From WLWS01 sp965243105 (GTDB taxonomy: Bacteria; Pseudomonadota; Gammaproteobacteria; Eutrophobiales; Eutrophobiaceae): DNA of 64,000 nt. The notes beneath the pieces were generated by a model that did no database searches, had not been told where the DNA came from, and saw only the letters and a program-made list of their open reading frames with translations. The DNA is taken from NCBI GenBank assembly GCA_965243105.1, contig CBDEUC010000003.1:1240001-1304000 (forward strand). Reading direction: 5' to 3'. The translations under genes were made by a program, and so were the position numbers. Position 1 is the first letter of the stretch. Each line of letters begins with the position of its first letter. This document shows positions 55,260 to 63,286 of this stretch, one piece after another.

Positions 55260-55919
55260 TTAAACCGCTTCCAGGTAATCTTCCCACAGGTCAATATAAA
55301 GACAGTCCTTTCGTTCAACGTTTTCGCCCCAGAGCTCCTTCGCTTCGAACCTGACGTTGTAAAGCGGCTGGGGGTTTTCACCCTGGTCATGGGCATGGGT
55401 GTCAGGAAAAACATGGGTGCCGTGAGCCAGGTGAATAACACCCTCCTTGCCACGCACGTATCGCGGCAACCTGGTGTGACCTGTCACCTCGATATTTTTT
55501 GCGCGCACCCTGTCACCAACCTTGAAGGCCTGTGACTGCCTGCCTTCATCCCTTACAGATGGCATGCCACCCCTGGTAATGCCTTCAAGCATTCCCGCAT
55601 CGGGGGTTGGAAATGGCAATTCCGGGCTTGCACTGGATTTACCGGATGCGATCTCTTCGTCAGTGAGATATCCAAACTCACTGGCAAGGGTTTCCATACC
55701 GGCCAGCCAGTGCTCATAGTAACTGGTAGCCAGGTATTCGACCGGATCCATTCTCTCTACCGAGTGTCTCACTCGATCAACAGGGCCCAGATAAGCTATG
55801 GACGCCAGGTTCATGGCAAAGACCTTGCGTTCCCATTCACTGTGAAAGATAGGTTCGTCTTTTTCGGCCTTGACGGGCCCAAAGCATGTCATACCACCCA
55901 GATCATGCATGCTGTTCAT
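55260..55919 (-). CDS. nthB: Nitrile hydratase beta subunit
   Basis: A 219-residue subunit. N-terminal MNSMHDLGGMTCFGPV is the typical opening; MNLASIAYLG-like helical middle; then an SH3-like C-terminal domain (KVGDRVRAKN, TRLPRYVRGKEGVI, YNVRFEAKELWG and DLWEDYLEAV). It is the first gene of the beta-alpha-activator operon on the minus strand. It pairs with the alpha subunit to form the active site. Confidence 0.92.
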   Translation of the reverse strand: MNSMHDLGGMTCFGPVKAEKDEPIFHSEWERKVFAMNLASIAYLGPVDRVRHSVERMDPVEYLATSYYEHWLAGMETLASEFGYLTDEEIASGKSSASPELPFPTPDAGMLEGITRGGMPSVRDEGRQSQAFKVGDRVRAKNIEVTGHTRLPRYVRGKEGVIHLAHGTHVFPDTHAHDQGENPQPLYNVRFEAKELWGENVERKDCLYIDLWEDYLEAV

Positions 55920-56070
55920 ATTAGTCCCCTGTATTCAGGTTAGTAAAAGACGATTTTGCAGAATTATGTGCAGCAAGACAACTTCACATCGCGACCGGGA
56001 GGATGAATAATAGACCCGCGCCTGGTTGTGCAAATCAAACCTTATGCAACTGAAATAAAAGGAGAAAATC

Positions 56071-56889
56071 ATGCCTACCGTGTCAGACAGTGGGGTCGAA
56101 CTGTGGTACCAGGAAACCGGCAGCGGCCAGCCCCTGGTGGTATCCGGTGGTTTTGGACTGCTTCACAACCAGTTTGATTTCATACGCGAGGAGCTGGCCT
56201 CGCATTTTCGCGTGATTGACTGGAATTATCGCGGTGCCGGGCAATCTGACCGGGCCTGGCCGGGAAAGTTATATAACCAGGATACCTGGGTTGACGACCT
56301 CGAGTTTATCCTTAATGAACTCGGACTTGAAAATGTCATTGTGTGGGGCACCTCGACCGGTTCACCAATCACCCTGCGTTACACCGCGCGCTACCAGCAT
56401 CGTGTGAAAGCCATGATCACCTATCCCATGTTCAAGGCCGATGCCGGCTTTCGCGCCGCCTTTCAATATTTTTCCGGTGTCTGTGAGACCTTTGGTTACG
56501 ATGCGCTTGCCTGCCTCACCTCATGGATAGGCTGTGCCGAGGAAAATATTTTCCAACCCTACCAGGGAGAAATGGCAAAGTGGGAGGCTGAATGTTTTGC
56601 CCGAAATTTTTCCATCGACACAATCGCAGAAACCATGGATATTGTTGCAACGAATGATTTCAGTAGTGACCTTGATAAGATCACGGTGCCGACACTGCTA
56701 CTCATGGGTGAGTCCGGACAACTGGGCTACAACTCGCCGGGTACACGCGCCCTTGCCGATGAATTCATGGGGCGAATTAAGCATGCCGAGCTGAAGACAA
56801 TTCCGGGCGGGGGTGGTACCTACTGCATGATTGAAAAACCGCGGGAAACGGCGGCCGCGATAGTGGAGTTCATTAAGCAGCTCGACTAG
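56071..56889 (+). CDS. Alpha/beta hydrolase
   Basis: A 272-residue hydrolase fold. The oxyanion region is VVSGGFGLLHNQF; the nucleophile elbow is G-T-S95-T-G; the later LLMGESGQLGYNSPGT carries the likely acid position, and the C-terminal GGGGTYCMIEKP has no clear catalytic His, so the triad may be unusual. An AAAGGAGAA ribosome-binding site precedes the ATG. It stands next to the nitrile hydratase operon and converges on the glutaredoxin-DinB gene. Substrate unknown. Confidence 0.8.
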   Translation: MPTVSDSGVELWYQETGSGQPLVVSGGFGLLHNQFDFIREELASHFRVIDWNYRGAGQSDRAWPGKLYNQDTWVDDLEFILNELGLENVIVWGTSTGSPITLRYTARYQHRVKAMITYPMFKADAGFRAAFQYFSGVCETFGYDALACLTSWIGCAEENIFQPYQGEMAKWEAECFARNFSIDTIAETMDIVATNDFSSDLDKITVPTLLLMGESGQLGYNSPGTRALADEFMGRIKHAELKTIPGGGGTYCMIEKPRETAAAIVEFIKQLD

Positions 56890-56892
56890 TTC

Positions 56893-57678
56893 TCAACTCA
56901 TCGCGACTTCGTCGTCGTAGACCTCGTCCGGCAGGGGTAATCCTTCAAGTTCCTCATCACCAAGCGCACCATCAGGCTCAATCCCCTGGGCTCTTACAAG
57001 CTCCATCAATTGCCTCACGTGATGCGCAGTATGCCAGGCCGTGCGCTCCAGCACGCTGTGCGTACTGTGCTCACCGTAATAGGTAAGAACTGTCGCTGGT
57101 AAACCCTGGCTGGAATATTCCTGTCGGCACCTGTTGACATCAACGGCAAGAAGACCCGCATAATCGATCAGCTTGGCCACCGTGGTCATACCCGACGGGG
57201 GAGTGCGTTCAAAATACTCATAGCTTAACTCCGTCCCCTTCACCGCATCGAGAAAAGCCAGTGGTACCATGAGAGCATGGTAAGCCAGTGAGAAATAACT
57301 CCTGTCCCTGCCCGGCAGGTTATTGTCCAGTGAGTCACCGTCCAGCTGTTGAACGTAGCGCTGGGTCGCTGCTATCAATAACTCAATGCGCTGAAAAAGC
57401 TCATCCATCGGTAACATGCATCGCTCGGACTTGATACCCACGAACTCAGCGAGAACATCGATATCCTGCGCATAAACAAAATCGTTACCTCTACTTACCA
57501 CCGGGATAGATCTCGCCCCGAGTTTATCAAGTACCTGTGCAGCCTCTTCTTGCTCCCTGACATTCACAGAGAGGAATTCAATGCCATTCTTTTTTAAAAA
57601 TTCCTTGGCACGCAGGCAACTACTACAGCCCGGTTGCCAGAAGACAGTGTATACCGTGGGTTCTGCAGCCTGGTTCAT
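56893..57678 (-). CDS. Glutaredoxin-DinB fusion protein
   Basis: A 261-residue two-part protein. Residues about 8-85: a glutaredoxin-like fold with the redox motif PGCSSCLRAKEFLKKNGI and the cis-Pro RSIPVVSRG. Residues about 95-240: a DinB/YfiT-like four-helix bundle with metal-type His positions (SYFSLAYHALMVPLAF, and ERTAWHTAHHVRQLMELV). DinB-like proteins often act as thiol-dependent transferases, for example with bacillithiol or mycothiol, so the fusion hints at a thiol-transfer role. It overlaps the upstream SnoaL gene by one base (TGATG). Confidence 0.82.
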   Translation of the reverse strand: MNQAAEPTVYTVFWQPGCSSCLRAKEFLKKNGIEFLSVNVREQEEAAQVLDKLGARSIPVVSRGNDFVYAQDIDVLAEFVGIKSERCMLPMDELFQRIELLIAATQRYVQQLDGDSLDNNLPGRDRSYFSLAYHALMVPLAFLDAVKGTELSYEYFERTPPSGMTTVAKLIDYAGLLAVDVNRCRQEYSSQGLPATVLTYYGEHSTHSVLERTAWHTAHHVRQLMELVRAQGIEPDGALGDEELEGLPLPDEVYDDEVAMS

Positions 57679-58154
57679 CAGTTACCGGGTTGCCACCCAT
57701 CCTTTGGATAACCCGTAGGTGTTTGTTCCAGGCCAGACTCGTGGTTACTGTAATAGATAATCATCTCCTCAATTTTTCCATCGCGGTATTTGAAGAAGTT
57801 ACAGTTTCTCAATGTTTGAGGTCCTGCATCAAGATAATCCGACCCCGGTAATGGAGAAAGCTTTACCACGAAGGTGCATGAACATCGTTGTTCAGGCACA
57901 TCAATATAATGATCAAAATCTCCAAACCACGGGGTGAAATTTCCGCACAGGTGCCTGTAGAAGTCCTGTAATTCACCGGTGCCTTCTGCACCGTTTTTAC
58001 TGAATAATCTTGGCGGGTTGTCGCCATGACGTATGGTGACGGCTGTATCGTCGGTAAAGCAGTCCAGCACCTTTTGCAGGTCGCCAGCAACAACATTACC
58101 AAAATATTCCTCTTCCACGAGTCTTATATAATCGTCACGTTCAAGTTCAGCCAT
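57678..58154 (-). CDS. SnoaL/NTF2-like protein
   Basis: A 158-residue protein, MAELERDDYIRLVEEEYFGNVVAGDLQKVLDCF, typical of the NTF2 fold (cone-shaped barrel), with a CNFFKYRDGKIEEMIIYYSN second half. The start at 58154 was chosen for the AGGTG upstream; an earlier start 19 codons upstream adds a non-conserved stretch. It is co-translated with the glutaredoxin-DinB gene (TGATG). Function unknown; NTF2-like proteins of this size are often ketosteroid-isomerase- or cyclase-like. Confidence 0.72.
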   Translation of the reverse strand: MAELERDDYIRLVEEEYFGNVVAGDLQKVLDCFTDDTAVTIRHGDNPPRLFSKNGAEGTGELQDFYRHLCGNFTPWFGDFDHYIDVPEQRCSCTFVVKLSPLPGSDYLDAGPQTLRNCNFFKYRDGKIEEMIIYYSNHESGLEQTPTGYPKDGWQPGN

Positions 58155-58296
58155 GTTATTCACCTGTTGTTTGCCAGTTACAAAGTTACAGCAGGGCACC
58201 GCGGGTCCCACTTACTGTTTTACTTTTTGTATACCTGAATATAGTGTAGCGTTAATTTCCCCTGCAAAGTAGGACTGCAAATACCGGCGGGTTTTA

Positions 58297-58716
58297 ATGA
58301 TGACAGCAAATGATGACATTGACGCGATAAAGGGCATATTAAAAACCATTGAAACCAGCGTACATGCTGTTGATTATGACAATGTTCGCGATCTTATCCC
58401 TGGTGACGGTGTTTACTTTGGATCCGTCGCAGTCAGGGCCGAAGGATACGATGAACTGAAGGAAAAACAGTTCACCCGTGTCTGGCCCAATGTTGGTGAA
58501 TTTTCCATAACCCAGGACTCGATAGACATCCACCTGGCTGGAGACACAGCCTGGGCCACCTGCCTTTTTGAGTCCACTGCAAGAAACGCAAGCAGCGACC
58601 AGTCCGGCGCTCGCAAGGGACGCATGACATTTATCTTTGAACGTCGCAATTCGGGCTGGGTCATCATTCATAGCCACGACTCTCTCTACCCTGAACCACC
58701 ACCGGCTTCAAAGTGA
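58297..58716 (+). CDS. SnoaL-like (DUF4440-type) protein
   Basis: A 139-residue NTF2-like protein: IKGILKTIETSVHAVDYDNVRDLIPGDGVYFG, GDTAWATCLFEST, and RKGRMTFIFERRNSGWVIIHSHDSLYP. It is close to the SnoaL_3/DUF4440 group, which covers polyketide-cyclase-like and calmodulin-kinase-association-like domains. Its stop overlaps the next start (GTGA), so it is co-translated with the dehydrogenase. Function unknown. Confidence 0.75.
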   Translation: MMTANDDIDAIKGILKTIETSVHAVDYDNVRDLIPGDGVYFGSVAVRAEGYDELKEKQFTRVWPNVGEFSITQDSIDIHLAGDTAWATCLFESTARNASSDQSGARKGRMTFIFERRNSGWVIIHSHDSLYPEPPPASK

Positions 58717-59447
58717 AAAAAGTAGGCATCATTGGGTCAGGTCGTATCGGCTCACCGGTGATTGCGGCGCTGGAAGCCGGCGAAGCCGGCGACTACCAGC
58801 TGGAGGCTGTACTCAACAGGAGTGGCGAATCCAGTAGCAGGACAAGGCCAGTGACTGATGCCGATTCCTTCTTTGCCAGGGAGATGGATCTTATAATCGA
58901 AACCGCGGGTGGAGAAGCGCTGGCAAGCTACGGCGAACGTGCTCTTGCCAGCGCCGATGTCTGGACCGTCAGCGCTGCTGCCTTGGCAAATGCTGATCTC
59001 TTTTCCCGCCTGGAGAACGCCGGCTCGACCAGCGGACATAGACTGCGGGTTCTGTGCGGAGCGATTGCCGGGCTTGATGGCCTGTCTTCACTCGCGCTGG
59101 ACCCGAAAGCCAGGGTGGAATGCTTTGTCGACGTGATGCCTTCAGAGGAAGGCAGAAAAACCCTGTTCAGCGGGACTGCGCGTGAAGCAGCACTGAATTT
59201 TCCGGAAAGTACGAATGTCGCTGCGGCGTCAGCCCTGGCGGGCGCCGGACTCGATAGTACAACAGCGAAAGTAATTCAACCTGGCATCGGTGAAGGCCGA
59301 AGCATGGGCTTTCATGCTACGAGCCAATATGGGGAAATAGAACTAAAGTGCAGCCCGGCAGTGATTCCCCCTGAGCAGATTCACACGGTGGCCGCGAACA
59401 TTATTTCCTGCCTGCAAAAGCAGGACCAGGTAATCTGGGCGGGATAA
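58713..59447 (+). CDS. Aspartate-dehydrogenase-like NAD(P)-binding oxidoreductase
   Basis: A 244-residue protein. It opens with a Rossmann motif, KKVGIIGSGRIGSPVIAALEAG, and continues with DLIIETAGGEALASYGERAL and GAIAGLDGLSSLAL, matching the NadX/aspartate dehydrogenase family, which makes iminoaspartate or reductively aminates oxaloacetate. The GTG start at 58713 overlaps the upstream stop. Next to a sodium-coupled symporter and cupins, a catabolic role for an amino or keto acid is plausible, but this is inference. Confidence 0.7.
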   Translation: MKKVGIIGSGRIGSPVIAALEAGEAGDYQLEAVLNRSGESSSRTRPVTDADSFFAREMDLIIETAGGEALASYGERALASADVWTVSAAALANADLFSRLENAGSTSGHRLRVLCGAIAGLDGLSSLALDPKARVECFVDVMPSEEGRKTLFSGTAREAALNFPESTNVAAASALAGAGLDSTTAKVIQPGIGEGRSMGFHATSQYGEIELKCSPAVIPPEQIHTVAANIISCLQKQDQVIWAG

Positions 59448-59453
59448 GCACCC

Positions 59454-61004
59454 ATGCATGTATCAAGTGATTCCAACCTGGTATTGCTCATACTGGCGCT
59501 GTATTTTCTCGTCATAATTGGCATCGGTATTTTTTACTCACGCCGTGCCAGGTCCACGGAAGATTTTATTCTTGCAGGCCATTCTCTTTCGGCTCCATTT
59601 GTTTGCGGCTCTGTTGTGGCAACATGGCTTGGAGGAGCGGTCATTCTCGGCGGCGCGAGGGAAGCCTACGTGGGTGGTTTCCAGGCCATCGTCTGGGACC
59701 CCTGGTCACCGGTGCTTACCCTGTTCTTCTGTGGTTTTTTCATGGTCAGCATGTTTCGACGCTCACGCTTTACCACCGCCGTTGATTTTTACAATGCCCG
59801 CTTCGACAAGAAAGTCGGAATGGCCGCATTGACGGTGAGTATGCTGGCCTATGTCTCGTGGATCTCTGCGCAGCTGCTTTCGCTCGGGGTCATCATCAAG
59901 GTGGTGACAGGCCTTGGCCTTGTTACTTCGACCCTGCTCGGCGCCGGCATTATCCTGACAATATCCCTGGCCGGTGGGCTCTGGGCATTATCCCGTTCAG
60001 ACATGCTGGCCTTTATTATTCTTACCTTTGTCCTTCTCACGGTATTGCCCTATGCCCTTGCCTCGGTGGGCGGCCCGGCAGCGTTTATTGAAAATGCAGG
60101 CAACGTTGATGGCATGCCACCGTTTAGTCTTTTTTATACCAACGCCCTGACCACTTCAGGAGAACCTGCCGGATTTGCAGGCTTCCTTGGACTACTGGGA
60201 TTCCTCTACATGCTCGCGGCGTGGTTTTCTGTCGCCATTGGAGACCTTGGCGGTTCGGTACTCATGGCACGTGCTCTCGCCGCAAAAAATGAAGTCGCCG
60301 CAACTCGCGGTTTTGTTCTCGGCGGAGTCGTCTACCTCGTGCTTGGCATGATTCCAGTCATTGTCGGTATGTGCGTGTTTATACTTGATGCGAATATCCC
60401 GGCTGCCAGCCAGGATGATATTTTTCCCTGGTTCGTGCAGCACCACGTTCCACAATGGGTCGCCGTTCTTTTTTTCGTGGCCGCGGCCTCTGCCATTGTC
60501 AGTACTGCTGGAGATACTGTCCTGACTGCAGGCGCCCTTCTTGGATACACCGCGTTCAGGGCATTTAAACCCGGCTCCACCGACAGGCAACGCCTGCTCG
60601 CAACGAGGATCGCCATGCTCTGCTTCACTGCAACAGGCCTGGTAGTCGGCCTTGCGGTGGGCGACCTTTACAATCTCCTCGTGTTTGCCGGCGCCATGGC
60701 ATTTCCCACCACTTCAGCCGTCTATGTATGCGGACTGCTCTGGAAAAAGGCCAATATCATGGGCGCCTGGGCTTCCATCGGCGCAGGCCTGGCTGGCTGG
60801 GTAATACTGGTATTTGTTTTCCTTCCTTACGTAGACGGTGAAACCTGGGACGCCATTTACATTGCATCGGTGCCCGCGTTTCTTTGCAGTTTAACAGCCA
60901 TGATCGTCGTTTCCCTGTTGACGCAGCGCAGCTGTCCACCGCGCCTGATACAGGATGTTGACGGAAACGACATATCGGGCACACGCCTGTTTAACTGGCG
61001 TTAG
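59454..61004 (+). CDS. Sodium:solute symporter (SSS family)
   Basis: A 516-residue transporter with about 13 hydrophobic helices. The family opening is STEDFILAGHSLSAPFVCGSVVATWLGGAVILGGAREAYVGGFQAI; DFYNARFDKK follows helix 3; later AWFSVAIGDLGGSVLMARALAAKN is the typical Na-site region. It should bring in a small solute with Na+. It starts 6 bp after the dehydrogenase gene, so the two are in one operon. Substrate unknown. Confidence 0.88.
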   Translation: MHVSSDSNLVLLILALYFLVIIGIGIFYSRRARSTEDFILAGHSLSAPFVCGSVVATWLGGAVILGGAREAYVGGFQAIVWDPWSPVLTLFFCGFFMVSMFRRSRFTTAVDFYNARFDKKVGMAALTVSMLAYVSWISAQLLSLGVIIKVVTGLGLVTSTLLGAGIILTISLAGGLWALSRSDMLAFIILTFVLLTVLPYALASVGGPAAFIENAGNVDGMPPFSLFYTNALTTSGEPAGFAGFLGLLGFLYMLAAWFSVAIGDLGGSVLMARALAAKNEVAATRGFVLGGVVYLVLGMIPVIVGMCVFILDANIPAASQDDIFPWFVQHHVPQWVAVLFFVAAASAIVSTAGDTVLTAGALLGYTAFRAFKPGSTDRQRLLATRIAMLCFTATGLVVGLAVGDLYNLLVFAGAMAFPTTSAVYVCGLLWKKANIMGAWASIGAGLAGWVILVFVFLPYVDGETWDAIYIASVPAFLCSLTAMIVVSLLTQRSCPPRLIQDVDGNDISGTRLFNWR

Positions 61005-61079
61005 GCCATTTAAGCTCATGGCTTTGTACCCTTGCCTGCGTATACGTAAACTAGCCCGATCAAAACACTGGAGACGCCG

Positions 61080-61577
61080 ATGGAAAGCATACCCAAGATT
61101 AACATTGATGAAGTGGAGGCCTCGGAGTTTGGCGACGGCGGTAAATTTGAAGCGAGGCTGTTACGAATAGCTCACAGGATCGGTGCTCAAAAGCTCGGTT
61201 ATAACATTACTATCCTGCCCGCGGGAAAATGCGCATTTCCTTTCCACAGGCACCATGCAAATGAAGAAATGTTTTTCATACTTGAAGGTGAAGGAACCCT
61301 TCGCTACGGAGACCAGGCATTTCCACTGCGGGAAGGTGATTTTATTGCCTGTCCTCCGGGAAGAGACGGGGGACACCAGCTGATCAACAGCAGTGATAGT
61401 GAACTACGCTACCTGGCCGTTTCAACCAACCAGAGTCCGGAAGTTTGTGAGTACCCGGACTCCGAGAAAGTGGGTTCCTATGCTGGGGATTTCTCCGACC
61501 CGGAAGCCGGACTCGACCTCAATCTCGTAACAAGGAGCGAGTCAGCAGTCAGGTATTTTGAAGGTGAAAGTGAATAA
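61080..61577 (+). CDS. Cupin-domain protein
   Basis: A 165-residue protein. Cupin motif 1 at about residues 53-72 (FPFHRHHANEEMFFILEGEG) has His, His, Glu in place; motif 2 (REGDFIACPPGRDGGHQLIN) supplies the second His. The C-terminal part (EYPDSEKVGSYAGDFSDPE) is as in GDP-mannose-type or auxiliary cupins. It lies 75 bp after the symporter gene and may belong to the same operon. Function unknown. Confidence 0.78.
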   Translation: MESIPKINIDEVEASEFGDGGKFEARLLRIAHRIGAQKLGYNITILPAGKCAFPFHRHHANEEMFFILEGEGTLRYGDQAFPLREGDFIACPPGRDGGHQLINSSDSELRYLAVSTNQSPEVCEYPDSEKVGSYAGDFSDPEAGLDLNLVTRSESAVRYFEGESE

Positions 61578-61598
61578 CCCTTAAGTGGACAAATAATT

Positions 61599-62444
61599 TC
61601 AATTAACTTTATTCACTTCCCTTATAACGGGTGGGTTGTCTTCCAACCAGCCCAGGCTTTCCCGGGTCCTGGGAAATCCGCGTTGGCTGACACTACCAAG
61701 GTAATACTCGGTAAATATTTCACTTTCGGAAATTCTGTCAAAGACTTCTATCATCTCTTCTGCGCTGGAATAGTTGCGGAACATGCAACATTCCATGTAG
61801 GCGCTGATTACATCATTCAGGCGAATATTCTTTTGTTCTTTCAGCGCGCGATCAACCAGCAGGAAGTAGCTTGCACCACCCCAGTAAAGCCGCACATTTA
61901 CATCCTTTAGACTTGGCAGGTTGCTGATACTGGTGATAGCCATGTCGCCAAAGGTGTCCTGTCTTCGCGCGGCATTGAACCTTTCCGCGTAACGATTTAT
62001 CGCCTGCTTCCACTTGACTGTGCCACTGGCATACATAATCTGGTATTGCAGGTAACTGGCAAGTCCTTCAGCGAACCACCGGCCACTTGTCCCAATGTAG
62101 GGAAACATCAGGTGGGAAAGCTCATGGGATGCGGTCCAGTCCTTTTCAAAGGCGGACCAGGCATAGGCGGTGTTCACATAAAAGTGTACTGCCCTGCCTC
62201 GTCGCTTGTCCGTATTGGCCCATGGCGTGGGCCCCCTGCCTTTTTTCATACGATGAAAATGAACGCTGTATCTATAGGGCAGTGGCCCAAACAACCTGCT
62301 CATTCCCTGCTCTGCGTGCAATATCCACTCGGTTAACTTTTGTTTTTCCCTGTTGGAAAAATCATCGTGCCATCGCCAACTGGGGGTCGCAGTAGCTGAG
62401 TGCGCCAGTATGAGACACGCGAAAAAAAGAAACTGTCTGAACAT
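61599..62444 (-). CDS. Exported gluzincin-like metalloprotease
   Basis: A 281-residue exported protein. Signal peptide (FLFFACLILAHSATA), then a HExxH site H107-E-L-S-H111 followed by E126 in RWFAEGLASYLQY, a gluzincin-style pattern. KRRGRAVHFYVNTAYAWSAFEKDW precedes it. Homology is at the fold level (peptidase MA-like). Substrate unknown. It is downstream of the TonB gene on the same strand (77-bp gap). Confidence 0.78.
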   Translation of the reverse strand: MFRQFLFFACLILAHSATATPSWRWHDDFSNREKQKLTEWILHAEQGMSRLFGPLPYRYSVHFHRMKKGRGPTPWANTDKRRGRAVHFYVNTAYAWSAFEKDWTASHELSHLMFPYIGTSGRWFAEGLASYLQYQIMYASGTVKWKQAINRYAERFNAARRQDTFGDMAITSISNLPSLKDVNVRLYWGGASYFLLVDRALKEQKNIRLNDVISAYMECCMFRNYSSAEEMIEVFDRISESEIFTEYYLGSVSQRGFPRTRESLGWLEDNPPVIREVNKVN

Positions 62445-62521
62445 ACCTCATATGACAGGCGACAGCATCATCGGTTCGTCATGGAACACCTGAAAATGCG
62501 TGTACAGCGGTGTTACATGTG

Positions 62522-63145
62522 TCACTCGTCCAGGCGAAAGGTGTACTTCTTTTGCATTCCCATCACTTCGACCGGTGAACCATCCACAACCCTTGGTTTA
62601 AAGCGTGACTTACCTGCAGCGCGAATTGCCGATCGATTGAAGGTATCAGCCGGGTAGGCATCAAGCACCTTGATATCGCGGGTGGAACCACTCCTGGTGA
62701 CGGTGAACTCCACGAGAACGTAACCTTCAATACCCTTCCTGATAGCCCATCGTGGATATTCAGGCTGTATCTCGACAACCGCTGCCAGCTCGGTATTGAA
62801 TTGCGGCTTGAGGAAGGCACCCGGCAACTTGCCTTCGATGGTTGGCCTGTTGCGCACGGTGACTTCTATCACTTCACCCGTCTCTTCGTCCCCCGGTATC
62901 ACCGGCTCCGGTGGCGGATCAACAAGCTCATCAGGTGGCTCAATTTTTTCAAACGCTGGATCCGGCGGTGGCGGCCTGGAAAAAATGAACTCGGGAAGCG
63001 GGATCAACTTCCTTTTTTCAATAATCACCGGACCATCACCGCCAATAAGGGATTTCATGAACGCGAGAATAATGAAAGTCATTAACAGGCTCGTAGCAGA
63101 CGCGAGACTCATTCGAAGACCTGTGGACATGTGCAGTGAGCTCAT
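62522..63145 (-). CDS. TonB-family energy transducer
   Basis: A 207-residue protein with an N-terminal membrane anchor (MSLASATSLLMTFIILAFMKSLIGG), a Pro-rich periplasmic linker (FSRPPPPDPAFEKIEPPDELVDPPPEPVIPG), and a TonB C-terminal domain (EIQPEYPRWAIRKGIEGYVLVEFTVTRSGSTRDIKVL and AIRAAGKSRFKPRVVDG). It passes proton-motive energy to outer-membrane receptors. A strong GGAGGAA precedes the start. ExbB/ExbD are not in the window. Confidence 0.9.
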   Translation of the reverse strand: MSSLHMSTGLRMSLASATSLLMTFIILAFMKSLIGGDGPVIIEKRKLIPLPEFIFSRPPPPDPAFEKIEPPDELVDPPPEPVIPGDEETGEVIEVTVRNRPTIEGKLPGAFLKPQFNTELAAVVEIQPEYPRWAIRKGIEGYVLVEFTVTRSGSTRDIKVLDAYPADTFNRSAIRAAGKSRFKPRVVDGSPVEVMGMQKKYTFRLDE

Positions 63146-63227
63146 GGGAATTCCTCCATGCTTGAAATGAATTTAAAACATCCAGTTTGAAGACTAGTAG
63201 AGGAACTCAATAAAAACCGTATACATC

Positions 63228-63244
63228 CCGGGAATTATTCCCGG
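63228..63244. terminator. Perfect hairpin between TonB and CmcJ-like genes
   Basis: A 7-bp stem CCGGGAA / TTCCCGG with loop TTA lies 42 bp past the stop of the CmcJ-like gene. On the minus strand a short T-run (GGTTTTTATTG) follows 10 bp later. It may end the CmcJ-like transcript, but the T-run is displaced. Confidence 0.45.
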
Positions 63245-63286
63245 CCATGGTGGGAAAGCGGAACAAGTTTACAGGTACTTGATGAA

